Source: Candidatus Zhuqueibacterota bacterium (GTDB taxonomy: Bacteria; Zhuqueibacterota; Zhuqueibacteria; Zhuqueibacterales; Zhuqueibacteraceae). From it: a DNA stretch of 61,644 bases. This document shows positions 1-8,127 of the stretch, one piece after another. Under the pieces are notes generated by a model. The model did no database searches. It was not told where the DNA came from and saw only the letters and a program-made list of their open reading frames with translations. The translations under genes were made by a program, and so were the position numbers. The DNA lies in NCBI GenBank assembly GCA_022616415.1, contig JAKEEU010000201.1, forward strand, positions 1-61,644, read 5' to 3'. How positions within the stretch are numbered: position 1 is the first letter of the stretch; the number at the start of each line of letters is the position of its first letter.

Positions 1-1
1 C

Positions 2-67
2 GACCACGTCGAAACCCGTATGCTCGAGCTCGGAATAAACGTGGCGAAAAGTGTTACCCCCAAATGA
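2..67 (+). CDS. 3' tail of an upstream reading frame (partial)
   Basis: An open frame runs in from the left edge and ends at TGA 65-67. The 21 visible codons end in ELGINVAKSVTPK. Too short to identify. A hairpin covers its stop codon, which fits the end of a gene lying upstream of the TolC-like gene, but the frame could be chance. Confidence 0.25.
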   Translation, partial: DHVETRMLELGINVAKSVTPK

Positions 68-91
68 CGATTTTTTGCGAAAAATCATTTG
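61..91. terminator. hairpin overlapping the stop of the left-edge frame
   Basis: CAAATGA at 61-67 pairs with TCATTTG at 85-91, and the interior T-rich and A-rich arms also pair around a TGCG loop, with a small bulge. No clear T run follows, so terminator function is inferred from position. Confidence 0.35.
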
Positions 92-113
92 ACAATTACA
101 GTTACATTTACAT

Positions 114-182
114 TTACGTTTCACTCGTTACGTTTTATTTTTACGTTTTACTTCTTACGTTTTACTCGTCACGTTTTACGCC
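114..182. repeat. tandem 13-14 bp TTACGTTT repeats
   Basis: Five consecutive units begin TTACGTTT (four) or TCACGTTT (the last), at 114, 128, 141, 155 and 169, with lengths 14, 13, 14, 14 and 14 bp. The array ends about 40 bases before the tolC-like start codon. A shorter copy of the same motif lies at 23703-23745. Confidence 0.75.
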
Positions 183-221
183 TGGCATTTTATGCCCATT
201 AACCGGTTTGGAGGAAAAGAG

Positions 222-1787
222 ATGAATCGCGTGAGGTTATTGACGCTGATTTTTGCCATCGGCGCTTGCCTGTACGGCAAAAGTTTTTCGCAATCGGCGT
301 CTTCGGACACAGTAGCCAGAATTTTGACTTTGCAACAGGCGATTGATTACGCTCTGCAGCGCAGTTATAATGTAAAGTTTCTCGGACTCTCGTTGGAGTC
401 GTCGCGGCAAAATTTAATTGCGCGCAAAGGCAATTTCAAAACCAATGCCCAACTCCGTCTCGATTCCCCCAGACTGGATAAACAGCTTCTCCCCATCGAA
501 GTGGCGAACGGCTTACCATCTTACACAACGCGTGGCACCTTGCGTTTTTCCGGTACGCTCGATATCAATCAGCCGTTGCCCACGAATGGCATTTTTACCC
601 TATCGTCGCAATTATATCAAGAAAATGGCTCAACTTTGCTTACAGAGAACAAGGAGCTAAAACGAAAAGATTTCCTTACGTCAATTGGCTTGCGTCTCAG
701 CCAACCACTGTTTACAATCAACACGTTAAAATTAGGCTATGAAGAAGCCAATCTCGATTACGAGCGCGCTTCCGGGCAGATTCGCCGCACCGAATTGGAC
801 GTAATTTACAACGTGACGCAAGCTTTTTACGATTTTTATCGCGCCACCCGTGGCTTGGAGATCGCGCGCGAAGACGTGAAACAGCAGGAAGAAGCGTATA
901 ATTTGGCGAGCAAAAAATACACGGCCGGTTTGATCCCCGAAGTTGAAGCCTTGCAGACGGAAGTTGACTTGGCGCAAAGCCGCAATCGGCTCCTCACGGC
1001 GGAAAGAACGCTATACCGCCAAGAAGACTTTTTCAAGCAAACCATCGGCATGCCGCTTTCTGAAAAGATCGCCGTGCAAACACAGATGGAATTCAAGCCG
1101 TTCGCCATCGATCTCGACAAAGCCATTGCGCACGGCATGGCCAATCGTTCCGAAATTCGCGAGCAGGCGATTGAACGGCGATTGCGAGAGATCGAGTTAA
1201 AGCGCACTGATGCTCGCTCCGAGTTTAAAGCTGATTTATCAGCCTATTATGATTTAACCGGCCTTAGTATTGCAGGAAATGACCCAAACGCCTTGCCCTA
1301 TGATACTAGCACGCGCGAACTGCTTCGTTACAGTTGGAATAATTTGAAGGACAGCCCCAAAAATCGCGGCGTTATTTTTTCAGTCACGATGCCGCTGTGG
1401 GATTCCGGCGTGAATGGCGCCGAAGTGGCCTCGGCGAAAGCGCGTCTCGATCAAGCGGCGCTGACTCTTGAAAACGAGCGGATCACGGTCGAGCGTGAGA
1501 TCAAAGACGTTGTGGGAAGAGTGCGTGAGGCGGAAAGCCGCGTCGGCGTGTTGGAGAAGAGCCAAAAATTGGCGGAACGCAGTTATGAGATCAGCCTGGC
1601 GCGCTTCGACAACGGTGACGTCACCGCGCAGACGCTGGCGCTGGATCGCGACCGTCTCAATCAAGCCCGCAGCGCTTATCTCGATGCCTACATCGATTAC
1701 CAGACCGCCGTGGCCGATTTAAAACGCAAGACACTCTATGATTTTGAAAACAATCGCAGCTTGATGGAGGAAGAGAAAGAGAAATAA
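222..1787 (+). CDS. TolC family outer-membrane efflux protein
   Basis: Outer-membrane factor of a tripartite efflux or type I secretion system, forming the trans-periplasmic channel. The product is 521 residues with a signal peptide (MNRVRLLTLIFAIGACLYG). Two OEP repeats follow, rich in long helices with Ala/Glu/Arg heptads, for example the stretch around QQEEAYNLASKKYTAGLI. The in-frame ATG at 192 is less likely because GGAGG at 210-214 is correctly spaced for the ATG at 222. No inner-membrane pump or adaptor gene lies downstream, so the partners, if linked, would be left of the window. A palindromic repeat starts 4 bases after the stop. Confidence 0.9.
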   Translation: MNRVRLLTLIFAIGACLYGKSFSQSASSDTVARILTLQQAIDYALQRSYNVKFLGLSLESSRQNLIARKGNFKTNAQLRLDSPRLDKQLLPIEVANGLPSYTTRGTLRFSGTLDINQPLPTNGIFTLSSQLYQENGSTLLTENKELKRKDFLTSIGLRLSQPLFTINTLKLGYEEANLDYERASGQIRRTELDVIYNVTQAFYDFYRATRGLEIAREDVKQQEEAYNLASKKYTAGLIPEVEALQTEVDLAQSRNRLLTAERTLYRQEDFFKQTIGMPLSEKIAVQTQMEFKPFAIDLDKAIAHGMANRSEIREQAIERRLREIELKRTDARSEFKADLSAYYDLTGLSIAGNDPNALPYDTSTRELLRYSWNNLKDSPKNRGVIFSVTMPLWDSGVNGAEVASAKARLDQAALTLENERITVEREIKDVVGRVREAESRVGVLEKSQKLAERSYEISLARFDNGDVTAQTLALDRDRLNQARSAYLDAYIDYQTAVADLKRKTLYDFENNRSLMEEEKEK

Positions 1788-1791
1788 ATAT

Positions 1792-1855
1792 CCAACGGAT
1801 GAAAAAGCGACCAACGGATAAGAAACAAAAACGTTGGTCGTTTTTTATCCGTTGG
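1792..1855. repeat. CCAACGGAT palindromic element, copy A
   Basis: CCAACGGAT at 1792-1800 and again at 1811-1819 faces CGTTGG at about 1832 and ATCCGTTGG at 1847-1855, so the arms fold into a long hairpin. Related elements are at 3364, 18794, 19394 (half) and 29196. Its place just after the tolC stop suggests it can also act as a terminator. Confidence 0.8.
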
Positions 1856-1900
1856 TAATAAAAATTCCAACCTGTTTTATAAATTGGTTTCACCGGGCCC

Positions 1901-2215
1901 CTACTCCACCACCACAGCCGTGCCAAAAACCAAAATCTCCGCGGCGTTGGCCATGATGTAGCTGGTCGAGAAACGCACGTCCACAACAGCGTTGGCGCCA
2001 AGTTGTTCCGCCACGGCAATCATCCGGTCGATCGACTGCTCGCGAGATTCGGCCATCAGCTTCGTATATTCCTCAATCTCGCCGCCGAGAATGTTTTTGA
2101 ACACGGCCACGATGTCTTTTCCAATATGCCGGGCCCGAATGGTATTGCCTCTCACCAAGCCGAGCGTCTTCACAATGCGTTTGCCGGCTATCGTACTCGA
2201 GGATGCGACGATCAT
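1901..2215 (-). CDS. YbjQ/UPF0145 family protein
   Basis: A 104-residue soluble protein of the YbjQ (heavy-metal-binding domain) family. It shows the pattern GEIEEYTKLMAESREQSIDR followed by LGANAVVDVRFSTS. The biochemical role of the family is not settled; oligomeric metal binding has been proposed. Its ATG overlaps the stop of the anti-sigma-like gene by four bases (ATGA), and a strong AAGGAGG lies upstream inside that gene. Translation is therefore probably coupled in the sigma / anti-sigma / ybjQ operon. Confidence 0.85.
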   Translation of the reverse strand: MIVASSSTIAGKRIVKTLGLVRGNTIRARHIGKDIVAVFKNILGGEIEEYTKLMAESREQSIDRMIAVAEQLGANAVVDVRFSTSYIMANAAEILVFGTAVVVE

Positions 2216-2676
2216 CGCTCCACCTCCTTCTGGTATTTGTCTGTTTTTGCCGTGAAAATCTTCTCGCGCGCCACCGAAACCATGAGCAACGTCAAGCCGC
2301 CAATCACGGCAATAATGCCAATCTTGACAACAAGCTCGAGCTGCGGATCGGCAATGATGGATTCAATCGCTTTGAAGCCGCCGTAGGTCAGCAAAATGAC
2401 GCACCCAATCGAGAACACGATCCAACCGAGGCCGCGCTCAATGCGGTTGTAAATGCCGACCCAATACCGATCCCACACTTCCGGATGGGGTTTTGTGAAT
2501 TGCATCGTTTTAGTCACCTCCTTCAATTTTGCATAGCGTTGCCATTCCTCCCGGCATTCGGGATATTGCCCGACGTACTGCTCGAAACGGGCCTTCTCCT
2601 CGCCCGAAATTTCGCCGTCGATGGCTGCCATCAGCAGCAGCCGGAATTTTTCTTTTTCGGAATCAGGCAACTGCAT
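2212..2676 (-). CDS. probable membrane anti-sigma factor
   Basis: A 154-residue protein with an acidic N-terminal domain (residues 1-65, including IDGEISGEEKARFEQYV) typical of anti-sigma regulators. It then has two membrane spans (about 84-100 and 115-134) and a short charged tail. The zinc-binding HxxxCxxC of ZAS anti-sigma factors is absent; only Cys41 is present, so it would be a zinc-free variant. The chosen ATG shares one base with the stop of the sigma gene (TAATG), the usual arrangement for a sigma/anti-sigma pair. A longer in-frame start exists inside the sigma gene but is less plausible. Function is inferred from layout and topology. Confidence 0.75.
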   Translation of the reverse strand: MQLPDSEKEKFRLLLMAAIDGEISGEEKARFEQYVGQYPECREEWQRYAKLKEVTKTMQFTKPHPEVWDRYWVGIYNRIERGLGWIVFSIGCVILLTYGGFKAIESIIADPQLELVVKIGIIAVIGGLTLLMVSVAREKIFTAKTDKYQKEVER

Positions 2677-3260
2677 TATAAATATCCATTCAATTTTTTT
2701 CGCAGATGCTTTCTGGCGTTGAACAGCCGCGACATCACGGTGCCGATGGGGCAATCCAGCGTTTCAGCAATTTCCTTGTACGACATCTCCTGAAAATCTC
2801 TCAACATGATGATTTCCCGCTCTGGCGCATTGAGCGACGAGATAGCGCGCCACACGGCGTCCTTAAGCTCGTTGCGCTCGGCAATCACCGTAGGGTCATA
2901 ATTTTCGTCAATAATCTCGGACAAAAATTTTTTGGACTTGTCAATTTCCGAAAAGGGGCGCGCATGTTTGGCGCGGTCACGCAAAAAGTTGGAGCAGAGG
3001 TTGCGCAGAATTTTGTAATACCAGGTAAAAAATCCGCTCTTGTGCGGCTGAAATTTGGCAACGGAACGATAAGCGCGGACAAACGCCTCCTGGGAAATAT
3101 CCAAAGCATCTTCGTGCGTTCCCACCAAGCCCAGCGCCGTGTAGTAAGCCCGCTGTTTGTATTTTTCCACCAGAACGCCGAAAGCCTGCACCTCGCCAGC
3201 TTGGCAGCGGGAAATCAGCCAACTGTCGCGCTCTCGTTCCGGTTGCGACGTGTCGTTCAT
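2676..3260 (-). CDS. ECF (group 4) RNA polymerase sigma factor
   Basis: A 194-residue sigma factor. Region 2 is near residues 25-95 (EDALDISQEAFVRAYRSV, FTWYYKILRNLCSNFLRD) and region 4 at about 135-190, with the helix-turn-helix MSYKEIAETLDCPIGTVMSR. Region 3 is absent, as in ECF sigmas. It would direct RNA polymerase to a stress or envelope regulon. It overlaps the downstream membrane anti-sigma gene by one base. A hairpin repeat lies about 100 bases upstream of its start. Confidence 0.93.
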   Translation of the reverse strand: MNDTSQPERERDSWLISRCQAGEVQAFGVLVEKYKQRAYYTALGLVGTHEDALDISQEAFVRAYRSVAKFQPHKSGFFTWYYKILRNLCSNFLRDRAKHARPFSEIDKSKKFLSEIIDENYDPTVIAERNELKDAVWRAISSLNAPEREIIMLRDFQEMSYKEIAETLDCPIGTVMSRLFNARKHLRKKLNGYL

Positions 3261-3363
3261 TCAATCATTGATACACTTCAACCGCGTTTTTATTCAGCGA
3301 AATTTCTCCCCCGCAGAACAAGGCTGGAACTCGCCACCCAAAAAGTTATTGCAGAAAAAAAAT

Positions 3364-3427
3364 CTCCAACGGATAGAAACAACCCAACTGATTTTTTTAT
3401 CCGTTGGTCTTAATCTATCCGTTGGAG
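3364..3427. repeat. CCAACGGAT palindromic element, copy B
   Basis: CTCCAACGGATAGA at 3364-3377 is the exact reverse complement of TCTATCCGTTGGAG at 3414-3427. An extra ATCCGTTGG lies between them. It sits between the sigma operon and the sorting-domain protein. Confidence 0.8.
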
Positions 3428-3459
3428 TTTTTTTGAGTTGCGATTTTTCAGCGTTGGCG

Positions 3460-5094
3460 CTAGCGCAACAGAATCAGTTTTTTCACCGCGCGCTGGCGGC
3501 CAACGGTCAATTCGTAAAAGTAAATGCCCGCCGGAACCAAACGCCCGAAACGATCGCGGCCATCCCATAAAACCGTTTGGCGGCGCAGCAAATTTGCCGC
3601 GTTAAAATTCGCGACTTCCTGGCCGAGCAGATTGAAGATGCGCAGGCCCGGTTTGATATTCGTCCGGCCGAGATCGAAGCTGATTTGCACGGAACCATCT
3701 TGCGGCGTGAAAGGATTGGGCCGCGCCTCGTCGAGACGAAAATCAGCCGGTTGCGACGCGTCTTCACTTACCGCGGTGATGGTACGCATTTGTTCCGCCG
3801 CAGTTGCCTGCACCGGCTTGAGAGTCTGCTCTTTCATTTGGTCGCCAAAAGCGGCCGTAATATCTTTTCCCAGATAATACGTAGTGGAATTGAAGCTCAA
3901 TGATCCCGTGATATTCGCGGTTGAAGTGACCTGCAAGCCGGAATCGCCATACGATCTCATGTCGCCGGTGTCATCGCTATCAACCGCGGAACTATCTTTG
4001 TAATAAAATCTCCTTTGGGCACCAAGCACCGGCACGCTTAAGAGCGTCAAAAAAGTGCCGGGGTCGCCTTTGACCATAAACCAGTTCAAGCTATCCGGCG
4101 GATTGGTGTTGGTGCGATCAAGAATCGTGCGATTTACCGGTGAATCCGGCGTTCCATCAACGGGAAAACCAGTGGTATTGAAAGCATTGAAAAACGCCAT
4201 CCCACTGGCATTGGTATTGAAATCCACCGACTGGCGAATTTCAGTAACGGTCAAACCCGACACCACCGGTATGGTGGCATTCTTAGCGCCAAACACGGTG
4301 CTATACGGCAAATATTTGGTGCTAAAAGTAGCCGGAAGGTTTTGGCCCGCTACCGCTATATTCAATGAAATTTCACGAAACCCGCGCACCTCCCCGCCTG
4401 TAAAGCTGACGGAGACAAACTCCAGAGCGCTTTCTTTGAGAGTTAAAGGGACGGGAACTCCAAAAATAACGAAGGTGCCCCGTACCCGAACCTTGAGGCG
4501 GTCCAAAATATCCTGATCATTGCCAAACGGCGCTTTGATTTTGATGTCGGTAAACCAACCCGTACTTTCGTGGCCTTCGATGTAGCTTTCGCCTTCAACC
4601 ATATCTGCGCCACTTCCGTTCGGGTCAGAAGTATAACGGATATGGGAATCAAGCGCAGGCGGATTTTTCACGTGCTGGAAGAGATAAAGCCAACCCTTTT
4701 CGTTGGTAATCGGATCCGTCACTTCCAGTTCGAGACGCGTATCGTCGCTGCCGTCCACCCATTTGTCCGTCGGCGCGCGGTCGCCGACGCCGCTTGGCAT
4801 GAAAATCACTTCGTCATTGTCATCGGCGATGGCATCAGGGGTCTCCAACTCGCCTCTGGCATTAAGCTCATCGATTTGAAAGCGCGAGCGCCTGAACTCG
4901 CCGTTGATGAAGCAATACGCGGTGTGAATGCCAATCGAGTCGTTCGCGAGCGGCAGCAGCTTGCCGACGGAAACGATAATCGGGTCGTACTGCCGGGTCA
5001 ACGATTTTTGTTGCGCCCACAGGTGTTGAGAAAAAACCAAACCGAGCAAAGCGGCCAAAATCAAACCACGACGCACATTAAAATACTTCAACAT
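3460..5094 (-). CDS. secreted protein with T9SS-type C-terminal sorting domain
   Basis: A 544-residue exported protein. The N-terminus is a signal peptide (MLKYFNVRRGLILAALLGLVF, cut near the AQ after HLWAQ). The middle, about 400 residues, is beta-rich and not recognised. The last 85 residues form a FlgD-like/type A sorting module: RPNPFTPQDGSVQISFDLG, then IFNLLGQEVANF, then DRFGRLVPAGIYFYELTVG and a basic end. In T9SS bacteria this domain directs secretion and surface anchoring. GGAG precedes the ATG by about 8 bases. No partner gene is adjacent. Confidence 0.8.
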   Translation of the reverse strand: MLKYFNVRRGLILAALLGLVFSQHLWAQQKSLTRQYDPIIVSVGKLLPLANDSIGIHTAYCFINGEFRRSRFQIDELNARGELETPDAIADDNDEVIFMPSGVGDRAPTDKWVDGSDDTRLELEVTDPITNEKGWLYLFQHVKNPPALDSHIRYTSDPNGSGADMVEGESYIEGHESTGWFTDIKIKAPFGNDQDILDRLKVRVRGTFVIFGVPVPLTLKESALEFVSVSFTGGEVRGFREISLNIAVAGQNLPATFSTKYLPYSTVFGAKNATIPVVSGLTVTEIRQSVDFNTNASGMAFFNAFNTTGFPVDGTPDSPVNRTILDRTNTNPPDSLNWFMVKGDPGTFLTLLSVPVLGAQRRFYYKDSSAVDSDDTGDMRSYGDSGLQVTSTANITGSLSFNSTTYYLGKDITAAFGDQMKEQTLKPVQATAAEQMRTITAVSEDASQPADFRLDEARPNPFTPQDGSVQISFDLGRTNIKPGLRIFNLLGQEVANFNAANLLRRQTVLWDGRDRFGRLVPAGIYFYELTVGRQRAVKKLILLR

Positions 5095-5398
5095 ACACTT
5101 TTCTCCATGAAGTTGAGGGTAATTTTTTTGCCGCGCTTGAGAAAACCAGGAGTCGCTTGCCCCATGGCTTCACGCCTCGTCATGCGCCATATTTTCGAGG
5201 CGGAGAATGACGATGACGAAAAACAAATGCGGCCCATGAATTATAATCGCGCGATAATGTGCTACCCAAATGGCGTGTCCCAACGTGCGTGGCCCTCCGG
5301 ACGCCGTCCACCCACATCCAGTTCTTATCCACCCAGGTCCTAAACTTGAACGCTGAATAACTGATGAATCAACCGAACAACGGATAAACCGGTAAACT
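5095..5398. other. 304-bp intergenic region without a recognised gene
   Basis: This lies between two minus-strand genes. Reading frames here show no family resemblance. A lone AACGGAT near 5379 resembles half of the CCAACGGAT element, but no partner arm is visible. It probably holds the promoter of the sorting-domain gene. Confidence 0.5.
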
Positions 5399-7963
5399 TC
5401 AAAACGGATCGTGCACCATTTTTGCCGCCGTGTAGAACAATGCATTGAACAAAAACTTGTAAGTTGCTCTCACCTGGCCGCGGAATTGCGGACGAAAGCC
5501 GAAGAGCACCACACGCCCCGCGCCGACCGGCACTTCCACGAGCGCATGCTGTCCGACCAGTTGTTCTTCTCCTTCCAGCCAGCCGGAGAGCAGAAGATTC
5601 GCACGCGGATAAGTCAAAATTCCTTTGCCCTCGTCGAGGCGAAAAGCCGGGCTGTTGTTGAAAAAAATCGCTTCCTCGCGGCGCGCGCCGTAAGCCAGCG
5701 GATGGCGCGTATCCGCGAGCACGCGCAACATCGATCCCGGCGCATTGAATTTTTGCCGCGGCAAGCCGTCGGTGACGTCGCGGACTTGAATCCAAAAATT
5801 CCGGATCGGCAATTCCGTCGCATCATCCAGCGCTGCCAGCGTGCCGCCCTTCTCGACGAACATGCGCAATTGGTGAATCCCAATTTCGCCCAGGCCGTTG
5901 GCATACTGCGGCGGCACCCTGTCCGGATCGTGCCCGGCCTCGATGCTCCGGCTGGGCTGGTCTGGTAATATAATCACCTCAAACTTCTGATGCAAGTCCC
6001 CGGCGCGAATATCTGCATCGGTCAACGTCGTGTATGCAAAATCGTGCTGTTCCAACACCCAGCGCGTCCAGCCTTCGTCCATGTTCGCCACCCAGCTTTT
6101 GTACAACCCGACGCGCGGCGATTGCAAACGATACATCGCGCCGGTTGGGCTTGTTTGCAATCCCTGCACGTCGACGCCACTTCCTTGGGCAATCTCTTTT
6201 AACGTTGATTCACGACCTTTTCCATTTACGAAAATTGTGCCGATGGGAAACTCCTGATCGCCGTCGCGAATCGGCGCTTGTGCCCAAAAAGCCGCGAGGC
6301 CTTTTTTCAAGATGGCATTGAGCAAACGATAGCTGGCGGTGTTGGCCGGATCGAGCGCGAAAATAGACGCCGCGCCTGCAACGAATTTATCATTGAATGC
6401 AGCCGTTAGTTTCGCCGGCGCGTTTGGCAATTTCGGTATCGTGTTGATCGCAAACACCTCGACGCCGAGAAAGAGCGGCAAGGTGTGCGCCGTCGCGTCG
6501 TAAGGTTGCCGCAGGGCGCCGTCGCCCGCGCGCAACGCCGGATAGCGCTGATTCTCCAGGAGTGCTTTTGCGAAGCGGCCATAAGGCTGGCGAATCGGAA
6601 TGATCCAATCGCCCTGGCGAAACGGCGCGCCGTCGGCGATAAACTTTTCAGTCGCGCGATAAACTTCAACCATGCCGATACGCATGACTTCGAGCAAATT
6701 TTTTAAACCTTCCGGATCACGTTGGTTCACGGGAATGACATACGCCGCCGGTTTCTCATTCCAATTCACGGCATTCTGCTGCACCTGCAAAAGGTTTTTC
6801 AGCCAAAACTCGCGATTGCGCGCCGCGTGTTCGAGAATCGCCGTCGCCGCGGCGAAATCGTAATCAACGATATCGCGCAGCGTCCATTTTCCGCCGGACC
6901 AAGGCTTGGGGAAATTCCAGGAAGCGCGGCGCGCATCGTAATGCGCATCGCCTCGCAATCTCTCTTCGGGAATTTCAACGGCAGTGGCATAGTCGGCGCT
7001 CGCGGCCTCGGTGAGAAAGCGCAAGCCGCCGTGATAATGCGGATACGCCCGCGCCGGCGTCCACGCATCGAAGATGGCGTTGGAAACGACGCCGGATTTG
7101 CCCTGCGCCATCAGCGTCGCCTGCACGTGCGTGCCGAGTGCACTGAGCAGGCCGGTGATGATTGGATCGACGTTTGGCTCGATAGGATCAGTGTACGGCG
7201 GCACAAACAGCCGCGCGCCATTTTGGCCCATCTGGTGCATATCCACCGTGATGTGCGGATGATAAACGTTTTGGATTTTCTCCACCGTAATGCGCGTCTC
7301 CGCTTGCGTGAACATGAACCAGTCGCGGTTGTTGTCGTGGCCGACGTACTTTTGATACAGCCACGGCATCGACGCGGCCTCGTACTTCGTGCCCAAATTT
7401 TTGCGATACCAATCCACGATCATCAACTGCCCGTCGGGATTGTGCGCCGGCACGAGCAAGGTGATGACGTTGTCGAGAATCTGCTGCACCGCGGCCGAAT
7501 TGTTCGAAGCGAGATGATGCGCCAGCTCCAGCGACATCTGCGCCGCGCCGACTTCGCTGGCGTGAATGCTGCAATTGATCAGTACCACCGCTTTGCCGCG
7601 AATAATGAGGTTGGCGCTCTCCGCTTCCGGCAAATCTCTCGGATCCACGAGCCGCGCTTGAATTTTTCGCCACTCCTCGATCTGGCGCAAGTTCGCCGGC
7701 GACGAGATGATCGCCATTATGAAGTCGTTTCCCTCAGTGGTCTTGCCCAAATTTTCAAGCTGCATGCGCTCCGAGGCTGCATCCAGCTTGCGCAAGTAAT
7801 CCACCATCTGGTGATAATCCGCCAGTTTCTTCTCCGTCCCGATGCGAAAGCCGAGCATGGATTCGGGCGTGGGGAGCGCGCCGTTGGTTTGGGGATGGGC
7901 GATGCTGGCGGCAATCAGCCCAATCAGTATAAAGGCCTTGCTAATTCGATAGCGTTTTTGCAT
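5399..7963 (-). CDS. M14 family zinc carboxypeptidase, secreted
   Basis: An 854-residue exported metallopeptidase. The signal peptide MQKRYRISKAFILIGLIAA is followed by the M14 catalytic domain. The first zinc ligands HASE are at about residues 134-137 (NCSIHASEVGAAQ), with NPDGQ and HNNRDW downstream and the distal MHQMGQ region supplying later catalytic residues. The C-terminal part (about 400-854) is the long accessory region typical of large bacterial M14 proteins. It has a glutamine-amidotransferase-like look (FVEKGGTLAALDDATE). GGAAGG upstream fits this ATG rather than the one at 8008. It likely degrades peptides in the periplasm or outside the cell. Confidence 0.88.
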   Translation of the reverse strand: MQKRYRISKAFILIGLIAASIAHPQTNGALPTPESMLGFRIGTEKKLADYHQMVDYLRKLDAASERMQLENLGKTTEGNDFIMAIISSPANLRQIEEWRKIQARLVDPRDLPEAESANLIIRGKAVVLINCSIHASEVGAAQMSLELAHHLASNNSAAVQQILDNVITLLVPAHNPDGQLMIVDWYRKNLGTKYEAASMPWLYQKYVGHDNNRDWFMFTQAETRITVEKIQNVYHPHITVDMHQMGQNGARLFVPPYTDPIEPNVDPIITGLLSALGTHVQATLMAQGKSGVVSNAIFDAWTPARAYPHYHGGLRFLTEAASADYATAVEIPEERLRGDAHYDARRASWNFPKPWSGGKWTLRDIVDYDFAAATAILEHAARNREFWLKNLLQVQQNAVNWNEKPAAYVIPVNQRDPEGLKNLLEVMRIGMVEVYRATEKFIADGAPFRQGDWIIPIRQPYGRFAKALLENQRYPALRAGDGALRQPYDATAHTLPLFLGVEVFAINTIPKLPNAPAKLTAAFNDKFVAGAASIFALDPANTASYRLLNAILKKGLAAFWAQAPIRDGDQEFPIGTIFVNGKGRESTLKEIAQGSGVDVQGLQTSPTGAMYRLQSPRVGLYKSWVANMDEGWTRWVLEQHDFAYTTLTDADIRAGDLHQKFEVIILPDQPSRSIEAGHDPDRVPPQYANGLGEIGIHQLRMFVEKGGTLAALDDATELPIRNFWIQVRDVTDGLPRQKFNAPGSMLRVLADTRHPLAYGARREEAIFFNNSPAFRLDEGKGILTYPRANLLLSGWLEGEEQLVGQHALVEVPVGAGRVVLFGFRPQFRGQVRATYKFLFNALFYTAAKMVHDPF

Positions 7964-8127
7964 AAGTGGGTTTTCCTTCCTCGCCTGGTGAAATGATCGT
8001 TGTGTCAAATATTATAATAAATTCACAGGAGAAAGGCAAATAAGATTAAGGAATTTTGCATTTGTTTTTTTGCGTTTTAATCCGTATAATTGAGAAAAAT
8101 TTTCGGGCCTTCTGCAAAGCAAACAGC

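Noticed and set aside
3460..5094. Assignment to a specific enzyme family
   Set aside because: Only the signal peptide and C-terminal sorting domain are convincing; the middle gave no recognisable catalytic motif.
5170..5445. A 91-codon minus-strand frame upstream of the sorting-domain gene
   Set aside because: It overlaps the 3' end of the M14 gene in another frame and has no domain signature.
6722..7996. A 424-codon open frame on the plus strand
   Set aside because: It is fully antisense to the M14 peptidase, has a composition typical of a shadow frame (rich in Arg, His, Gln) and no recognisable domain or ribosome binding site.
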